The notes below the pieces were generated by a model. The model was not told the origin of the DNA and made no database searches. It was given only the letters and a program-made list of their open reading frames with translations. A stretch of 53,966 nucleotides of DNA from [Clostridium] methylpentosum DSM 5476. Its GTDB lineage: Bacteria; Bacillota; Clostridia; Oscillospirales; Ruminococcaceae. Positions within the stretch are counted from its first letter, which is position 1. Each line of letters opens with the position of its first letter. Below, piece by piece: positions 45,760-53,915 of this stretch. A program made the translations under genes and the position numbers. The stretch spans positions 1 through 53,966 of the forward strand of contig EQ973342.1 of NCBI GenBank assembly GCA_000158655.1. Direction: 5' to 3'.

Positions 45760-45794
45760 AAAAAGAAGGGGCAAAAAATCTGCCCCTTCTTTTT
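45760..45794. terminator. Bidirectional terminator
   Basis: AAAAAGAAGGGGCA pairs with TGCCCCTTCTTTTT over a 7-base loop, between the convergent lipoprotein and toxin-tip genes. Confidence 0.9.
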
Positions 45795-45802
45795 CGTATT
45801 TA

Positions 45803-46738
45803 CTAAGTTCCTGGATTTAGAATTATGTCTCCAATAGCGGCTAGTAAACCCTTTTCAACCGGAATCCCTTCAAATCCAACTTCTGGATAATTAGGATATT
45901 CTGACTGAAATAACTCATAACCATACTGAATCATTTCATGATCGTTTACATCATCTCCATAATAAGGAGGAGTATTTACCTCACTATTGTTTAAACTTCC
46001 TTGCGCTGCAACTCCTCCGCCCCAATACAGAGTTACATCGCTGAATCCTGTCGCCCGTCCGGTATATCCAAACATAATATTTCCTGCATCTTCTGCGGAT
46101 ATTTTCTTTCCTTTGTATAAGAAGCCTTTGTTCGTTGCACCCAAATATGCTACGTTTGGAAGTGCCTCTTTCCAACGAGCTTCCCGTTTGATATCCCACG
46201 CTTTATTGTGGTTCACCTGCCCGTAGAACCAGGAAAAAGAACCCAATTGCATACCTGTGTGTTGTGATACAGATGGGGTGAGCAAACTTGAGATTTCTTG
46301 TAACCATTCGCAATACTGCTCCCAGGACATGCACCGGTGATCCTCACACTGTGCTTTTGCATTGTGGAAAAGATTGTCCAGGGGGATTGTGTAATCAAGA
46401 TAATACTCTCCCTGATGGAATACTACCCTTACCCCTGCATCATATTCTTGCTGCGTAATCGTTGGCTTTGCTTTTTCTTTGATCACCATTGCCTGCTTCG
46501 AAATGCCGTTGTATGCTAATTCCACAGATTCTTTGCTATAGTAGGTTGGTGCCTGGGTTCTGAGTGGGTCGTTAAAGATGTAGTTGTTGTCGTCATACCC
46601 TACCAAAAGCAGGCAGTGCAGGGGAGCAATCCAAGTGATTGACTTTCCGTTGTAGGTCCAGGTTTTTCCCTGATAGGGAGGGGCCATGTCGATTGTTCCC
46701 CAAAAAATCACCGGGATATCGTTGTCGATATAATGCTC
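45803..46738 (-). pseudogene. Orphan toxin tip: truncated C39 peptidase plus Ntox44 domain
   Basis: The readable part begins YIDNDIPVIFWGTIDMA, equivalent to the middle of the C39-like domain in the full-length effector at 47376, and keeps the histidine region (WIAPLHCLLLVGYDD) and FNDP. The nucleophile Cys half is missing. The last ~170 residues are a polymorphic toxin type 44 domain: WFYGQVNHNKAWDIKREARW, then AEDAGNIMFGYTGRATGFSD, LYWGGGVAAQ and PYYGDDVNDHEMIQYGYELF. The front edge joins promoter-module copy 3 directly. It has no ribosome site (only GTG 46711 could start), so it is probably silent until recombined. Confidence 0.82.
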
Positions 46739-46765
46739 GTTTTTCCGCCCTCTTCTTCAAGTATA

Positions 46766-46850
46766 AAACGATTGCCAAAATATTCTTTTTAAGATATAAT
46801 AAGAAAATGATTGAGATGGCAGAAAGACCGGTCATCGGGGAAGTTTTTTA
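46766..46850 (+). promoter_or_regulatory. Promoter module, copy 3 (partial)
   Basis: TTGCCA (46772-46777), 17-base spacer, TATAAT (46795-46800), with the same flanks as copies 1 and 2 and a shared CATCGGGGAAGTTT-like tail. It starts where the orphan tip's homology ends. It drives the membrane protein at 46883. Confidence 0.85.
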
Positions 46851-46882
46851 ATAAATTGCGTTGTAGAAAAAGGAATTACTCT

Positions 46883-47221
46883 ATGAAAAAAATAAAATTA
46901 TCTTTCGCTTTAATATGGCATTGTTTTATCGCTTCTGTATCACCTATCATCATTGGATTTATTTATATGTTTATTACGGGTCATGGAAAAGGCTATGGTT
47001 ATGATTTAAGAGGCGAAGCAGATATTTATATTATGATTGGTTTAGTTGCTTTATTTTTTTGGTTAGCGGCAACAATTCCTGTCGCGGTATGGCTAAGTAG
47101 AACATTTTATAGAATAAAAAAAATGTTATTTTGGGTTCCAATCCTATCATTTTTTTTATTTTTTATAATAGGTGTTATACTCATCGGTTGGCAAAATTTT
47201 ATAAGCATGTTTGGAATTTAG
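46883..47221 (+). CDS. Small membrane protein, presumed immunity for the lysozyme-like tip
   Basis: A 112-residue protein with three hydrophobic segments (IWHCFIASVSPIIIGFIYMF; IMIGLVALFFWLAATIPVAV; FWVPILSFFLFFIIGVILIG). No family recognised. AAAAAGGA precedes ATG 46883; an open extension upstream lacks a site. It converges on the full-length effector gene. A membrane location suits protection against a wall-acting toxin. Confidence 0.7.
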   Translation: MKKIKLSFALIWHCFIASVSPIIIGFIYMFITGHGKGYGYDLRGEADIYIMIGLVALFFWLAATIPVAVWLSRTFYRIKKMLFWVPILSFFLFFIIGVILIGWQNFISMFGI

Positions 47222-47284
47222 CAACATATAACAAGGGATAATTTGTAATAGCAACCTGAACAAAGAAACTGTTTGAGACAAAAA

Positions 47285-47334
47285 GAAACGCCTTTGAAAA
47301 TGGCTTTTTAAAGCTAAATTCAAGGGCGTTTTTG
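47285..47334. terminator. Terminator between immunity and effector genes
   Basis: AAACGCCTTTGAA and TTCAAGGGCGTTT pair with one mismatch around a 22-base inner region and are followed by TTTTTG. Confidence 0.75.
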
Positions 47335-47375
47335 TGCAACTTTTTCTGGGGAACTATTTTGCAACGGTACCTTTT

Positions 47376-50300
47376 TTAATTATATTTATTAAAAATAGTA
47401 AACCACTTTGCACAATCTTTACCGTAATCATTTGGCAAATCAGAAATAGAATTATATTTTGTAAAAATCATCGCTATTTGGTCCATATTGTAATTTTGAT
47501 AGTCTTCCGAATACCCTAATGTTGAACGTGCTTCAAATATTAAAGTTAATGCGGCACATTTTACATTAAAATCGTCATCATCTTTTAATTTATACCATAT
47601 AGTTTTTAAATCTTCAAGGTTTTCCGCATTATATGATCGTTCATCAGTGATAATACCTTGTAAAACTGCATAATTAATAGCTTTTATTGCAGTTGCTCCA
47701 AATATTTGAGCCAATCCAGTACTGCAATCATGCCTATATCCAATCGGAATTTCTGGCAAAGGAGTGACTAATTGTTGTGCCGGTGATAATGCCTGCCAAT
47801 CATCAAGTGCTTTATCATAAAAATATGATTGAATAACAATACTGTCAGCTACATCATCTGCAAACCATACAAATCTTTGTTCTCTAAATATAACAGTTTG
47901 AAGCAATGCCTTCGGTATATCAAAACGATTGCTATATTTTGTAATAATATCATCATAACTTAAAATGATATCTAAAGCGTCTTCGCTGGAATGCCATTTT
48001 CCCAATTTATGAAGCCAGTCTATATCATTCTCTACCGCTGGAACCAATTCATTTTTTAATGCTTCATAATTTGTATGATCAAAAGGCGGTTGGTTGGGAT
48101 TTTCCAATATAACTATTGCTTGCTTATATACTCCGTTATAAGCTGCTTCAACCGATTCTTTATTATAATAAGTTAATGCACGAGTTGTTAATGGGTCATT
48201 AAATATATAGTTATTATCATCATAACCCACTAATAACAAACAGTGCAATGGCGCAATCCAGGTAATTGTTTTTCCATTATATACCCATGAAGAACTTGCA
48301 TGCGGGGATTTCATATTGATGGTACCCCAAAAGATGACCGGAATATCTTTATCAATATATTTCGAACACAGCGTTGGAATAGATAATCCTTTAAGTTCCT
48401 TTGCATAATGTGATTTACCGGATAAGATTCTGTCCATCGCCTTTTTAATGACCGGCGTATAGCAGCCCCAGCCGCTGTTCAACCTAGGATTCCCACCAAA
48501 CGAGACATTTGGATCAAATGGCCATGGTCTCTTGTCTAGGTATTTGTCGATAAACGTGTCCACAGAAATATCAAAACCCGCATAGTTGAGCGCCATGACC
48601 GAAGACACGCTCTCGCATCCGGTGGGGTAGCGGCCCAGCTGGGAAATGAACGGGGCCTGGATGATCTTGCATGGACCGGACGGGGTGGGCGGCGTGTCGC
48701 TGATGCCGTTTTCCTCGAAGATCCGGATTTCAATGCCGTTGATATTCTGCCCCTTGTTGCCGGCGTAATAGGCGTCGTAGTCGAGCACTCCGCCCAGGCC
48801 GTATTTGTTTTGGACGCTGCGCATCCACTCGGGGTCCGCGTTGCTCACCCACGGGATCCAGCTGTCCCCGATGTGCACACGGTACATGACGACAACCCCT
48901 GTGGTGAGCTTGACGCCGTCGTTGCGGTAGACCTTGATGCTCAGCAGCTGGGTCGGCTGGCCCGGATAGCCCGCATAATCGTTGTAGGCAGTCCCCCTGC
49001 TGTCGACGTCGGGGTAATAACCGGATCTTCCGGCGTTCCACGACTTGTAGACCAGGTAATACGGCTTGCTCGGGTCGGTCTGAATTTTGATTCCGTCGAG
49101 TTTGGAGGAAATCACACTGCCGCTGAAAGGCGTCCAGTTGGACAGGCTGTCGTTCATGTAGCTCAGCGACGGGACATACTCTGTCCCCGAGAGGTTCCCG
49201 ACCGGGTTGTTGTTGGTTGTCCCGGTAAACGCCCGGATCTCCACTCCATCGATGTTCTGGCCTTTGTTGCCGGCATAGGTGCTGACTGTGTCGAGCGTTC
49301 CGTCGAGGTTGTACTGCCGGAACACGCTCTGCATCCACTCGGGATCCGCGTTGCTCACCCAGGGCAGCCAGACGCCGGCCACCCGGACTCTGTACATGAT
49401 CACAACGCCGGATGTGAGCTTTGTCCCGTCGTTGCTGTAGGCGCTGATGCTCAGCAGCTGCATCGTCTGCCCGGGGTAACCCGCGTAGTCGTTGTAGGCA
49501 GTCCCCCTGCTGTCGACCACCGGATAATAGGAGGAACGCCCTTCGTTCCAGGACTTGTACTGCAGATAAAACGGCTGGCTGCTGTCGGTCTGGATTTTGA
49601 TCCCGTCAATATCCGACGAGACGACCGACCGGCTGAAGGGGGTCCAGTTGGACAGGCTGTCGGACATATAGCTCAAATTGAGGTTGATTTCAGAACCCGA
49701 AAAATTGTCTGAACCCGCATTGTAGGAGTCGTCTTCAAAAATGCGGATTTCCACACCGCTGATGTTCTGCCCGGCGTTTCCGGCGTACACACTGTCCACG
49801 TCAAGGGTTCCGCCCAGACTGTACTTGTTCTGGGCGTTGCGCATCCACTCGGGATCCGCGTTGCTCACCCAGGGCAGCCATTCTCCCTCTGCAAAGGCCC
49901 GGTACATGACAATGACGCCGGATGTGAGCTTTGTGCCGTCGTTTCGAAACACCTGAATCGCAAGGCGTTGAATCGCCTTTCCGGGATAGCCCGCGTAATC
50001 GTCCTCTGTACTTTTGACAGTGGGGTAATAGGACGAGTTTCCGGCGTTCCACGTCTTGTACAGGAGATAATAGTCCTTGCTCGCGCTGGTCTGGATCTTG
50101 ATGCCGTCCATCTGAGGGGCGAGCGCGCCCTTGCTAAACGGACTCCAGTTCGACAGGCTTCCCACCATATAGCTCAGGGAAGCGGAGACCTCCCCTCCGG
50201 TAAAATCGCCGAGCGATCCCTCTTCATACACCAGAATCTGAACGCCGGTGATGTTCTGGCCCGGATTTCCGGCATACACGCTGTCAACAGCGAGAGTGCC

Positions 50301-50678
50301 GCCCAAATTGTATTTCTGCTGGACGCTGCGCATCCATTCGGGGTCCGCGTTGCTCACCCACGGGATCCATTGATCTCCATTTTTGACTCGGTACATCACC
50401 ACAACGCCGGAGGTCAGTTTTGTCCCGTCGTTTTTGTACACCTGAATCTGAAGCCTCTGAATCGGTCTGCCGGACAGTCCGGCAAAGTCGTCCTCCGTGC
50501 TTGTCACGTAGGGGTAGTAGTCGGATCTCCCTTCGTTCCAAGTCCGGTATTTGAGATAATAGGAACTGTTGGGGTTGGTTTGAATTTTGATCCCATCCAT
50601 GGTATTCTCGGCCTGGTTGGTAAAAGAGCTCCAGACGCCGTTTTTGAGATAGGACAATCGAATATTTGATACAAGCAT
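47376..50678 (-). CDS. Polymorphic toxin: ChW-like repeats, C39 peptidase domain, lysozyme-like tip
   Basis: A 1100-residue protein. Four ~170-residue units at about residues 1-690 each hold two ChW-like modules with WNEGRS-YYP and PWVSNADPEWM lines and YAGNxGQNIxGVEI ends. A C39-like peptidase domain follows (PCKIIQAPFISQLGRYPTGC, PLHCLLLVGYDD, FNDP; about 690-890). The C-terminal ~200 residues hold IPKALLQTVIFREQRF and HDCSTGLAQIFGATAIKA, resembling lytic transglycosylases. The start is ATG 50678 after AGAGGAG. No signal peptide is seen. DNA is GC-rich up to ~48.5 kb, then AT-rich to the stop. Confidence 0.82.
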   Translation of the reverse strand: MLVSNIRLSYLKNGVWSSFTNQAENTMDGIKIQTNPNSSYYLKYRTWNEGRSDYYPYVTSTEDDFAGLSGRPIQRLQIQVYKNDGTKLTSGVVVMYRVKNGDQWIPWVSNADPEWMRSVQQKYNLGGTLAVDSVYAGNPGQNITGVQILVYEEGSLGDFTGGEVSASLSYMVGSLSNWSPFSKGALAPQMDGIKIQTSASKDYYLLYKTWNAGNSSYYPTVKSTEDDYAGYPGKAIQRLAIQVFRNDGTKLTSGVIVMYRAFAEGEWLPWVSNADPEWMRNAQNKYSLGGTLDVDSVYAGNAGQNISGVEIRIFEDDSYNAGSDNFSGSEINLNLSYMSDSLSNWTPFSRSVVSSDIDGIKIQTDSSQPFYLQYKSWNEGRSSYYPVVDSRGTAYNDYAGYPGQTMQLLSISAYSNDGTKLTSGVVIMYRVRVAGVWLPWVSNADPEWMQSVFRQYNLDGTLDTVSTYAGNKGQNIDGVEIRAFTGTTNNNPVGNLSGTEYVPSLSYMNDSLSNWTPFSGSVISSKLDGIKIQTDPSKPYYLVYKSWNAGRSGYYPDVDSRGTAYNDYAGYPGQPTQLLSIKVYRNDGVKLTTGVVVMYRVHIGDSWIPWVSNADPEWMRSVQNKYGLGGVLDYDAYYAGNKGQNINGIEIRIFEENGISDTPPTPSGPCKIIQAPFISQLGRYPTGCESVSSVMALNYAGFDISVDTFIDKYLDKRPWPFDPNVSFGGNPRLNSGWGCYTPVIKKAMDRILSGKSHYAKELKGLSIPTLCSKYIDKDIPVIFWGTINMKSPHASSSWVYNGKTITWIAPLHCLLLVGYDDNNYIFNDPLTTRALTYYNKESVEAAYNGVYKQAIVILENPNQPPFDHTNYEALKNELVPAVENDIDWLHKLGKWHSSEDALDIILSYDDIITKYSNRFDIPKALLQTVIFREQRFVWFADDVADSIVIQSYFYDKALDDWQALSPAQQLVTPLPEIPIGYRHDCSTGLAQIFGATAIKAINYAVLQGIITDERSYNAENLEDLKTIWYKLKDDDDFNVKCAALTLIFEARSTLGYSEDYQNYNMDQIAMIFTKYNSISDLPNDYGKDCAKWFTIFNKYN

Positions 50679-50699
50679 ACCGTATAATCTCCTCTGACA

Positions 50700-51023
50700 G
50701 CTATCGCGTGCATCCTTTCCCAAAGCAACCGTCTGTGCGATCGGGGAGCAGGAAGCAGCAATTGCTGCAACGAACCTGTGTTTCTATGAAAAAATCAGAA
50801 AGGGTGACAAACTGCATCCGGGATGGGAATCCGACCAACCTTCCCGGCGAAGTCTGCCGGATTCCCTGCTTGATTCATCGGTCTCTTCCTGACTGGACTA
50901 ATGTACCACATGCGGACGTCCTGCAGTTCCTGCATTTAAAAAGTCCTCAGACGATAGGGGCGGACGTTGCGGGGAAACCACGGGTAATTGCGCTGCATTT
51001 TTCTATTTTCCATCCCTAAAATG
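50700..51023. other. Intergenic stretch, no convincing gene
   Basis: A possible plus-strand reading frame ending at 51019 has no ribosome site, no promoter and no family-like residues. I see nothing else. Confidence 0.55.
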
Positions 51024-51025
51024 CA

Positions 51026-51059
51026 AACAGGGCGCCTCTCAAAGGGCGCCCTTGTTTTT
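51026..51059. terminator. Terminator, probably for the minus-strand primase operon
   Basis: AGGGCGCC and GGCGCCCT form the stem, with TTGTTTTT on the plus side and a T-rich ATTTTAG on the minus side. Confidence 0.75.
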
Positions 51060-51060
51060 A

Positions 51061-51100
51061 TGTGTATTATAAGTATAATATGTATTTTATGTGTTTATTT
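51061..51100. repeat. 9-bp-period repeat after the primase operon
   Basis: On the minus strand: AAACACATA, AAATACATA, TTATACTTA, TAATACACA in exact 9-base steps. Confidence 0.8.
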
Positions 51101-51195
51101 ACCCATACTGGAATCGATCTGCGGATGCTGAAACAACTTCGTTGCCAAGGGTTGTTTTGGAATTTTGCTTGTTGTCACATTCACCGCAGCGCCGT

Positions 51196-51245
51196 CTTAT
51201 CTGTATTTTATGTATTATGTGTATTCTGTTTATCAACTGTATTGT
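51196..51245. repeat. 9-bp-period repeat overlapping the end of the primase-linked gene
   Basis: On the minus strand: CAATACAGT, TGATAAACA, GAATACACA, TAATACATA, AAATACAGA. Five units in exact register; the first part encodes the end of the 51208 protein (VDKQNTHNT). Confidence 0.88.
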
Positions 51246-51771
51246 TCTGCAATCGTTGAAGCTCTTGCAATCGGCTCTGGTGCGCCTCAACGGCGCGTTG
51301 GATCCGGGCGGCGCTGTCGGGATCGGTGGGGCGGGCCGCTTTGAGCCGGGCGAGCCTGTCCCGCACCTGGGCAAGCTGCATTTGAAGGGGAACCGGTTCG
51401 AGCAGCCCTTCCCCATAGATGGCCAGCAAATCGGCGCGCCCCTGCTCGAGCAACAGGGTGTCCCCAGTCATCAGGCTGATGCAGGCGAGCGCTTGCAGCA
51501 ACAGGGCAAAGGGATCCTCCCCCGCCGCGATCCCTTTGAGCAGACCTGTGCGGGCCGCCTCGCTGCGCAGAATGTTGTCCGCCTGTTTCTGCCAGAGAGC
51601 GCGTCCCTGCCGCGCCGTCTCTGCCTGCTGCTCGAGCAGGGCGTACCGCTTCGCCTCTGTGCCCTCTATAACGCCCTCAGCGGCGTTTTCTCCATTTACC
51701 TGTAGGTTTGACTCTGCGCCTTGTAGGGGCTGGGAGAGGGCTTCCAGCGCGTCAAAGTTGAGCTTATCCAT
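51208..51771 (-). CDS. Unknown helical protein linked to the primase-helicase
   Basis: A 187-residue, mostly helical, Ala/Leu/Gln-rich protein with likely coiled coils (ALLEQQAETARQGRALWQKQ; RIQRAVEAHQSRLQELQRLQ). No family recognised. It overlaps the primase-helicase stop by 8 bases, so it is translationally coupled and may be a helicase accessory or loader. Its last nine codons lie in the 9-bp repeat. The start has a weak ribosome site, which fits coupling. Confidence 0.75.
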   Translation of the reverse strand: MDKLNFDALEALSQPLQGAESNLQVNGENAAEGVIEGTEAKRYALLEQQAETARQGRALWQKQADNILRSEAARTGLLKGIAAGEDPFALLLQALACISLMTGDTLLLEQGRADLLAIYGEGLLEPVPLQMQLAQVRDRLARLKAARPTDPDSAARIQRAVEAHQSRLQELQRLQNNTVDKQNTHNT

Positions 51772-53671
51772 TCTCCATCAGGTAGTCCGCCATGGCAGTC
51801 CCCTCCTCCTGAAAAAAGTTAAACAGCGGATAGTAACTAAATGCGACGGTTCCTCCGGTGGGCCCGTTGCGGTTTTTGAGGATTTTGAGCTCGATTTCCC
51901 GCGGATCCCTCCGCTTTGCCTCGTCGATGCGGAACCCCTCCGTCCCCGCGCCTTTTGCCTGCAGCCCGATGAGCACATCGGAGGAGTACTCGATCGCTCC
52001 GCTCTCCTTAAACGCCTCCATGGTCACCGCCTGTCCGTAGTTCTGACGGTTGAAGCTGCTCACCGCGAGCACCGGGGTCTTGCAGTCCCGGCTGATCCGT
52101 TTGAGCTCGAGCACTGCGCGGTCGGTGTTCTGCTTGTCGCTCGCCCGGATATCCCAGGGGGCGAGCAGCTGGAGGTAGTCGACGAGCACCACCGGGGTGC
52201 GCCCGGTGAGCCGGATGTGGCGCTCCACCGTCTCACGCACCTGTGCGGCGCCGATTTCCCCCATCCCCTCGTGGAGAAAGAGGTTCCCCGCATAGCTGGA
52301 ATACGCCTCCACCGCCCTTCGGATGAGGGCGCGCTCCTCGGGGCGGTAGCCGGCATACCGCCGCCCGTCGGTGATCCCCCGGGCGGTTTTGGCGTCCCGC
52401 GGGTGCTCGGCGTGAAAGAGGGTGAGCCGGCTCACGCTCTTGGCCATCAACTCGCTGCGGGCCATCTCAAGGGAAAAGATCACCACATCCTTTCCCGCGC
52501 GCGCCACCTGGTCGGCGAGCTGCATCGCAAAGGTGGTTTTTCCAAGGCTTGTGATGGCGCCGATGCAGTACAGCCCCTCGTAGAGCCCCCCGTCGAGCAT
52601 CTCGTCCAACTTGGGAAACCCGGTCGGGATGCAGGGGGTGTCCACGCTCGCGGCGATCCCGTCGAGGAACTCCTGCAGATGGCTGCCCGCGCTGGTGGCC
52701 AGGTACTCCTCCCGTTCCTTTTGGCGCTCCAGCTCCTCAAGGCCCTCCGCCTGTTCCACCGCGTGGCGCACTGCGGCGCAAAACGCCTCCCTTTCGGCGG
52801 TGAGCGCCTCGTTGGCGTCCTTGTATTCCCCCGCGATGTTTGCGCGCACCGTCTTTACCCCGAGCGCGCCGAGCTCCTCCTCCAGGCGGGCTGCCGCTTT
52901 TTCCCCCTCCTCGTCGTTGTCCAGACTGAGGATGAGGGGGCAGGCCGGAGGGCTCACCCGGCAGAGCTTGACAAGCTGCGGGACGTTTGCCGTGCTGCCC
53001 AGCCCCACGGCCTCCCCGCCCGCCTCGTAGACGCTCAGCGCGTCGAACTCCCCCTCCACGACAAAGACAGGGGTTTCCCCCTCAAGCGACTCGTAGGCGA
53101 ACAGAGGGCTTCCCCCCCGCTTGCGGATGCGGTCGTCCTTGCCCTTGCTGTCGAGGTTGCGGGCGAGGTAGCAGCCCCGTCCGGTGGGGACGATCGCCGC
53201 CCGCCAGACTGCGGGGCTGCCGCCCTCCTGGGTGCGGAAGGCGGGGTCGTATCCCAGCCGGAACCGCTCGATGATCCCGGCGGACAATCCCCGGCGGGCA
53301 AAGTAGTCGGTCGCTGCCGCCTTGCGGCAGCACGCCTCAAGATAGGGATCGTCCTGCTGGGGTTCGCTGTGTTTGCGCAGCGTGAAGAAAGAGGGGGTAG
53401 CGGTGAGGTGAAACAGCTCGTCCGCCTTGCGGAAGATCTGCGCCGGTTCGCTCAGGCCGTAGTCGATCCCGATGAGGTCGTAGATGTCGTAGTCCGCCCC
53501 GCAGGCAAAGCAGTGTGCTTTGTTGCGGGCCGGATCAAACCGCATACTCGGATGCCTGTCCTCGTGTTGGGGATTGAGGCAGCGAAACGGCTTGTTCAGG
53601 TCAATCCCCTTGTTTTGAAGGTATGCACCGCATTGGGATTTGACCCATTCCTTATTTTGCTCCCGGTTCAT
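51764..53671 (-). CDS. Primase-helicase (CHC2 zinc finger, Toprim, DnaB-like helicase)
   Basis: A 635-residue T7 gp4-like fusion. The zinc finger is CLNPQHEDRHPSM with HCFACG (about residues 28-56); Toprim has VFVVEGEFDALSV and LILSLDNDEEG (about 210-270); the DnaB domain has Walker A GAITSLGKTTFAMQLADQ, VVIFSLEMARSELMAKSV and VVLVDYLQLLAPW. It primes and unwinds DNA at a plasmid or phage origin. AAAGGAG is 6 bases before ATG 53671. The iteron/AT-rich cluster lies directly upstream. Confidence 0.93.
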   Translation of the reverse strand: MNREQNKEWVKSQCGAYLQNKGIDLNKPFRCLNPQHEDRHPSMRFDPARNKAHCFACGADYDIYDLIGIDYGLSEPAQIFRKADELFHLTATPSFFTLRKHSEPQQDDPYLEACCRKAAATDYFARRGLSAGIIERFRLGYDPAFRTQEGGSPAVWRAAIVPTGRGCYLARNLDSKGKDDRIRKRGGSPLFAYESLEGETPVFVVEGEFDALSVYEAGGEAVGLGSTANVPQLVKLCRVSPPACPLILSLDNDEEGEKAAARLEEELGALGVKTVRANIAGEYKDANEALTAEREAFCAAVRHAVEQAEGLEELERQKEREEYLATSAGSHLQEFLDGIAASVDTPCIPTGFPKLDEMLDGGLYEGLYCIGAITSLGKTTFAMQLADQVARAGKDVVIFSLEMARSELMAKSVSRLTLFHAEHPRDAKTARGITDGRRYAGYRPEERALIRRAVEAYSSYAGNLFLHEGMGEIGAAQVRETVERHIRLTGRTPVVLVDYLQLLAPWDIRASDKQNTDRAVLELKRISRDCKTPVLAVSSFNRQNYGQAVTMEAFKESGAIEYSSDVLIGLQAKGAGTEGFRIDEAKRRDPREIELKILKNRNGPTGGTVAFSYYPLFNFFQEEGTAMADYLMENG

Positions 53672-53704
53672 GGTGTTCTCCTTTCGCTGTGTGTCCTTAT
53701 ATTT

Positions 53705-53741
53705 ATTATAGCATCCGCCCGCTTGCAGGGCGGACGGATGC
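53705..53741 (-). promoter_or_regulatory. Primase-helicase promoter with inverted-repeat operator
   Basis: Minus-strand TATAAT (53710-53705) directly adjoins a palindrome: GCATCCGCCCGC (53711-53722) facing GGGCGGACGGATGC (53728-53741). A regulator on the palindrome would cover the -35 region. It is about 35 bases before the start codon. Confidence 0.6.
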
Positions 53742-53748
53742 GTTCCCT

Positions 53749-53778
53749 TAAATATATTAAATATATTTAAATATATTA
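53749..53778. repeat. AT-rich triple repeat, candidate DNA unwinding element
   Basis: AAATATATT occurs three times in succession with 9-10-base spacing. It contains no G or C. Confidence 0.75.
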
Positions 53779-53831
53779 GGAAAAAAAGGGGGCGAAAAAG
53801 CCCGGAAATTCGGGGGTTCAGAGAATCGTCA

Positions 53832-53915
53832 CCTCATCGCTACCCCCCGTAAACCTCACCGCCACCCCCTCTCTACCCTCATCGCCACCCCCCGTTTACC
53901 TCACCGCTACCCCCC
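53832..53915. repeat. Four 22-bp-spaced iterons, candidate replication origin
   Basis: CCTCAYCGCYACCCCC begins at 53832, 53854, 53877 and 53899, i.e. steps of 22, 23 and 22 bases (two helical turns), all in the same orientation. The array lies 54 bases from the AT-rich repeats and 160 bases from the primase-helicase start. Confidence 0.78.

Noticed and set aside
50666-51019. 117-residue plus-strand frame followed by a terminator
   Set aside because: No ribosome site or promoter; the terminator is better explained as ending the minus-strand operon.
51419-53770. 783-residue open frame opposite the primase-helicase
   Set aside because: Composition-driven shadow; the minus strand has complete primase and helicase motifs.
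53832-53915. CRISPR array at the right end
   Set aside because: Spacing of 22-23 bases leaves only about 6 bases between repeats, which fits iterons and not spacers.
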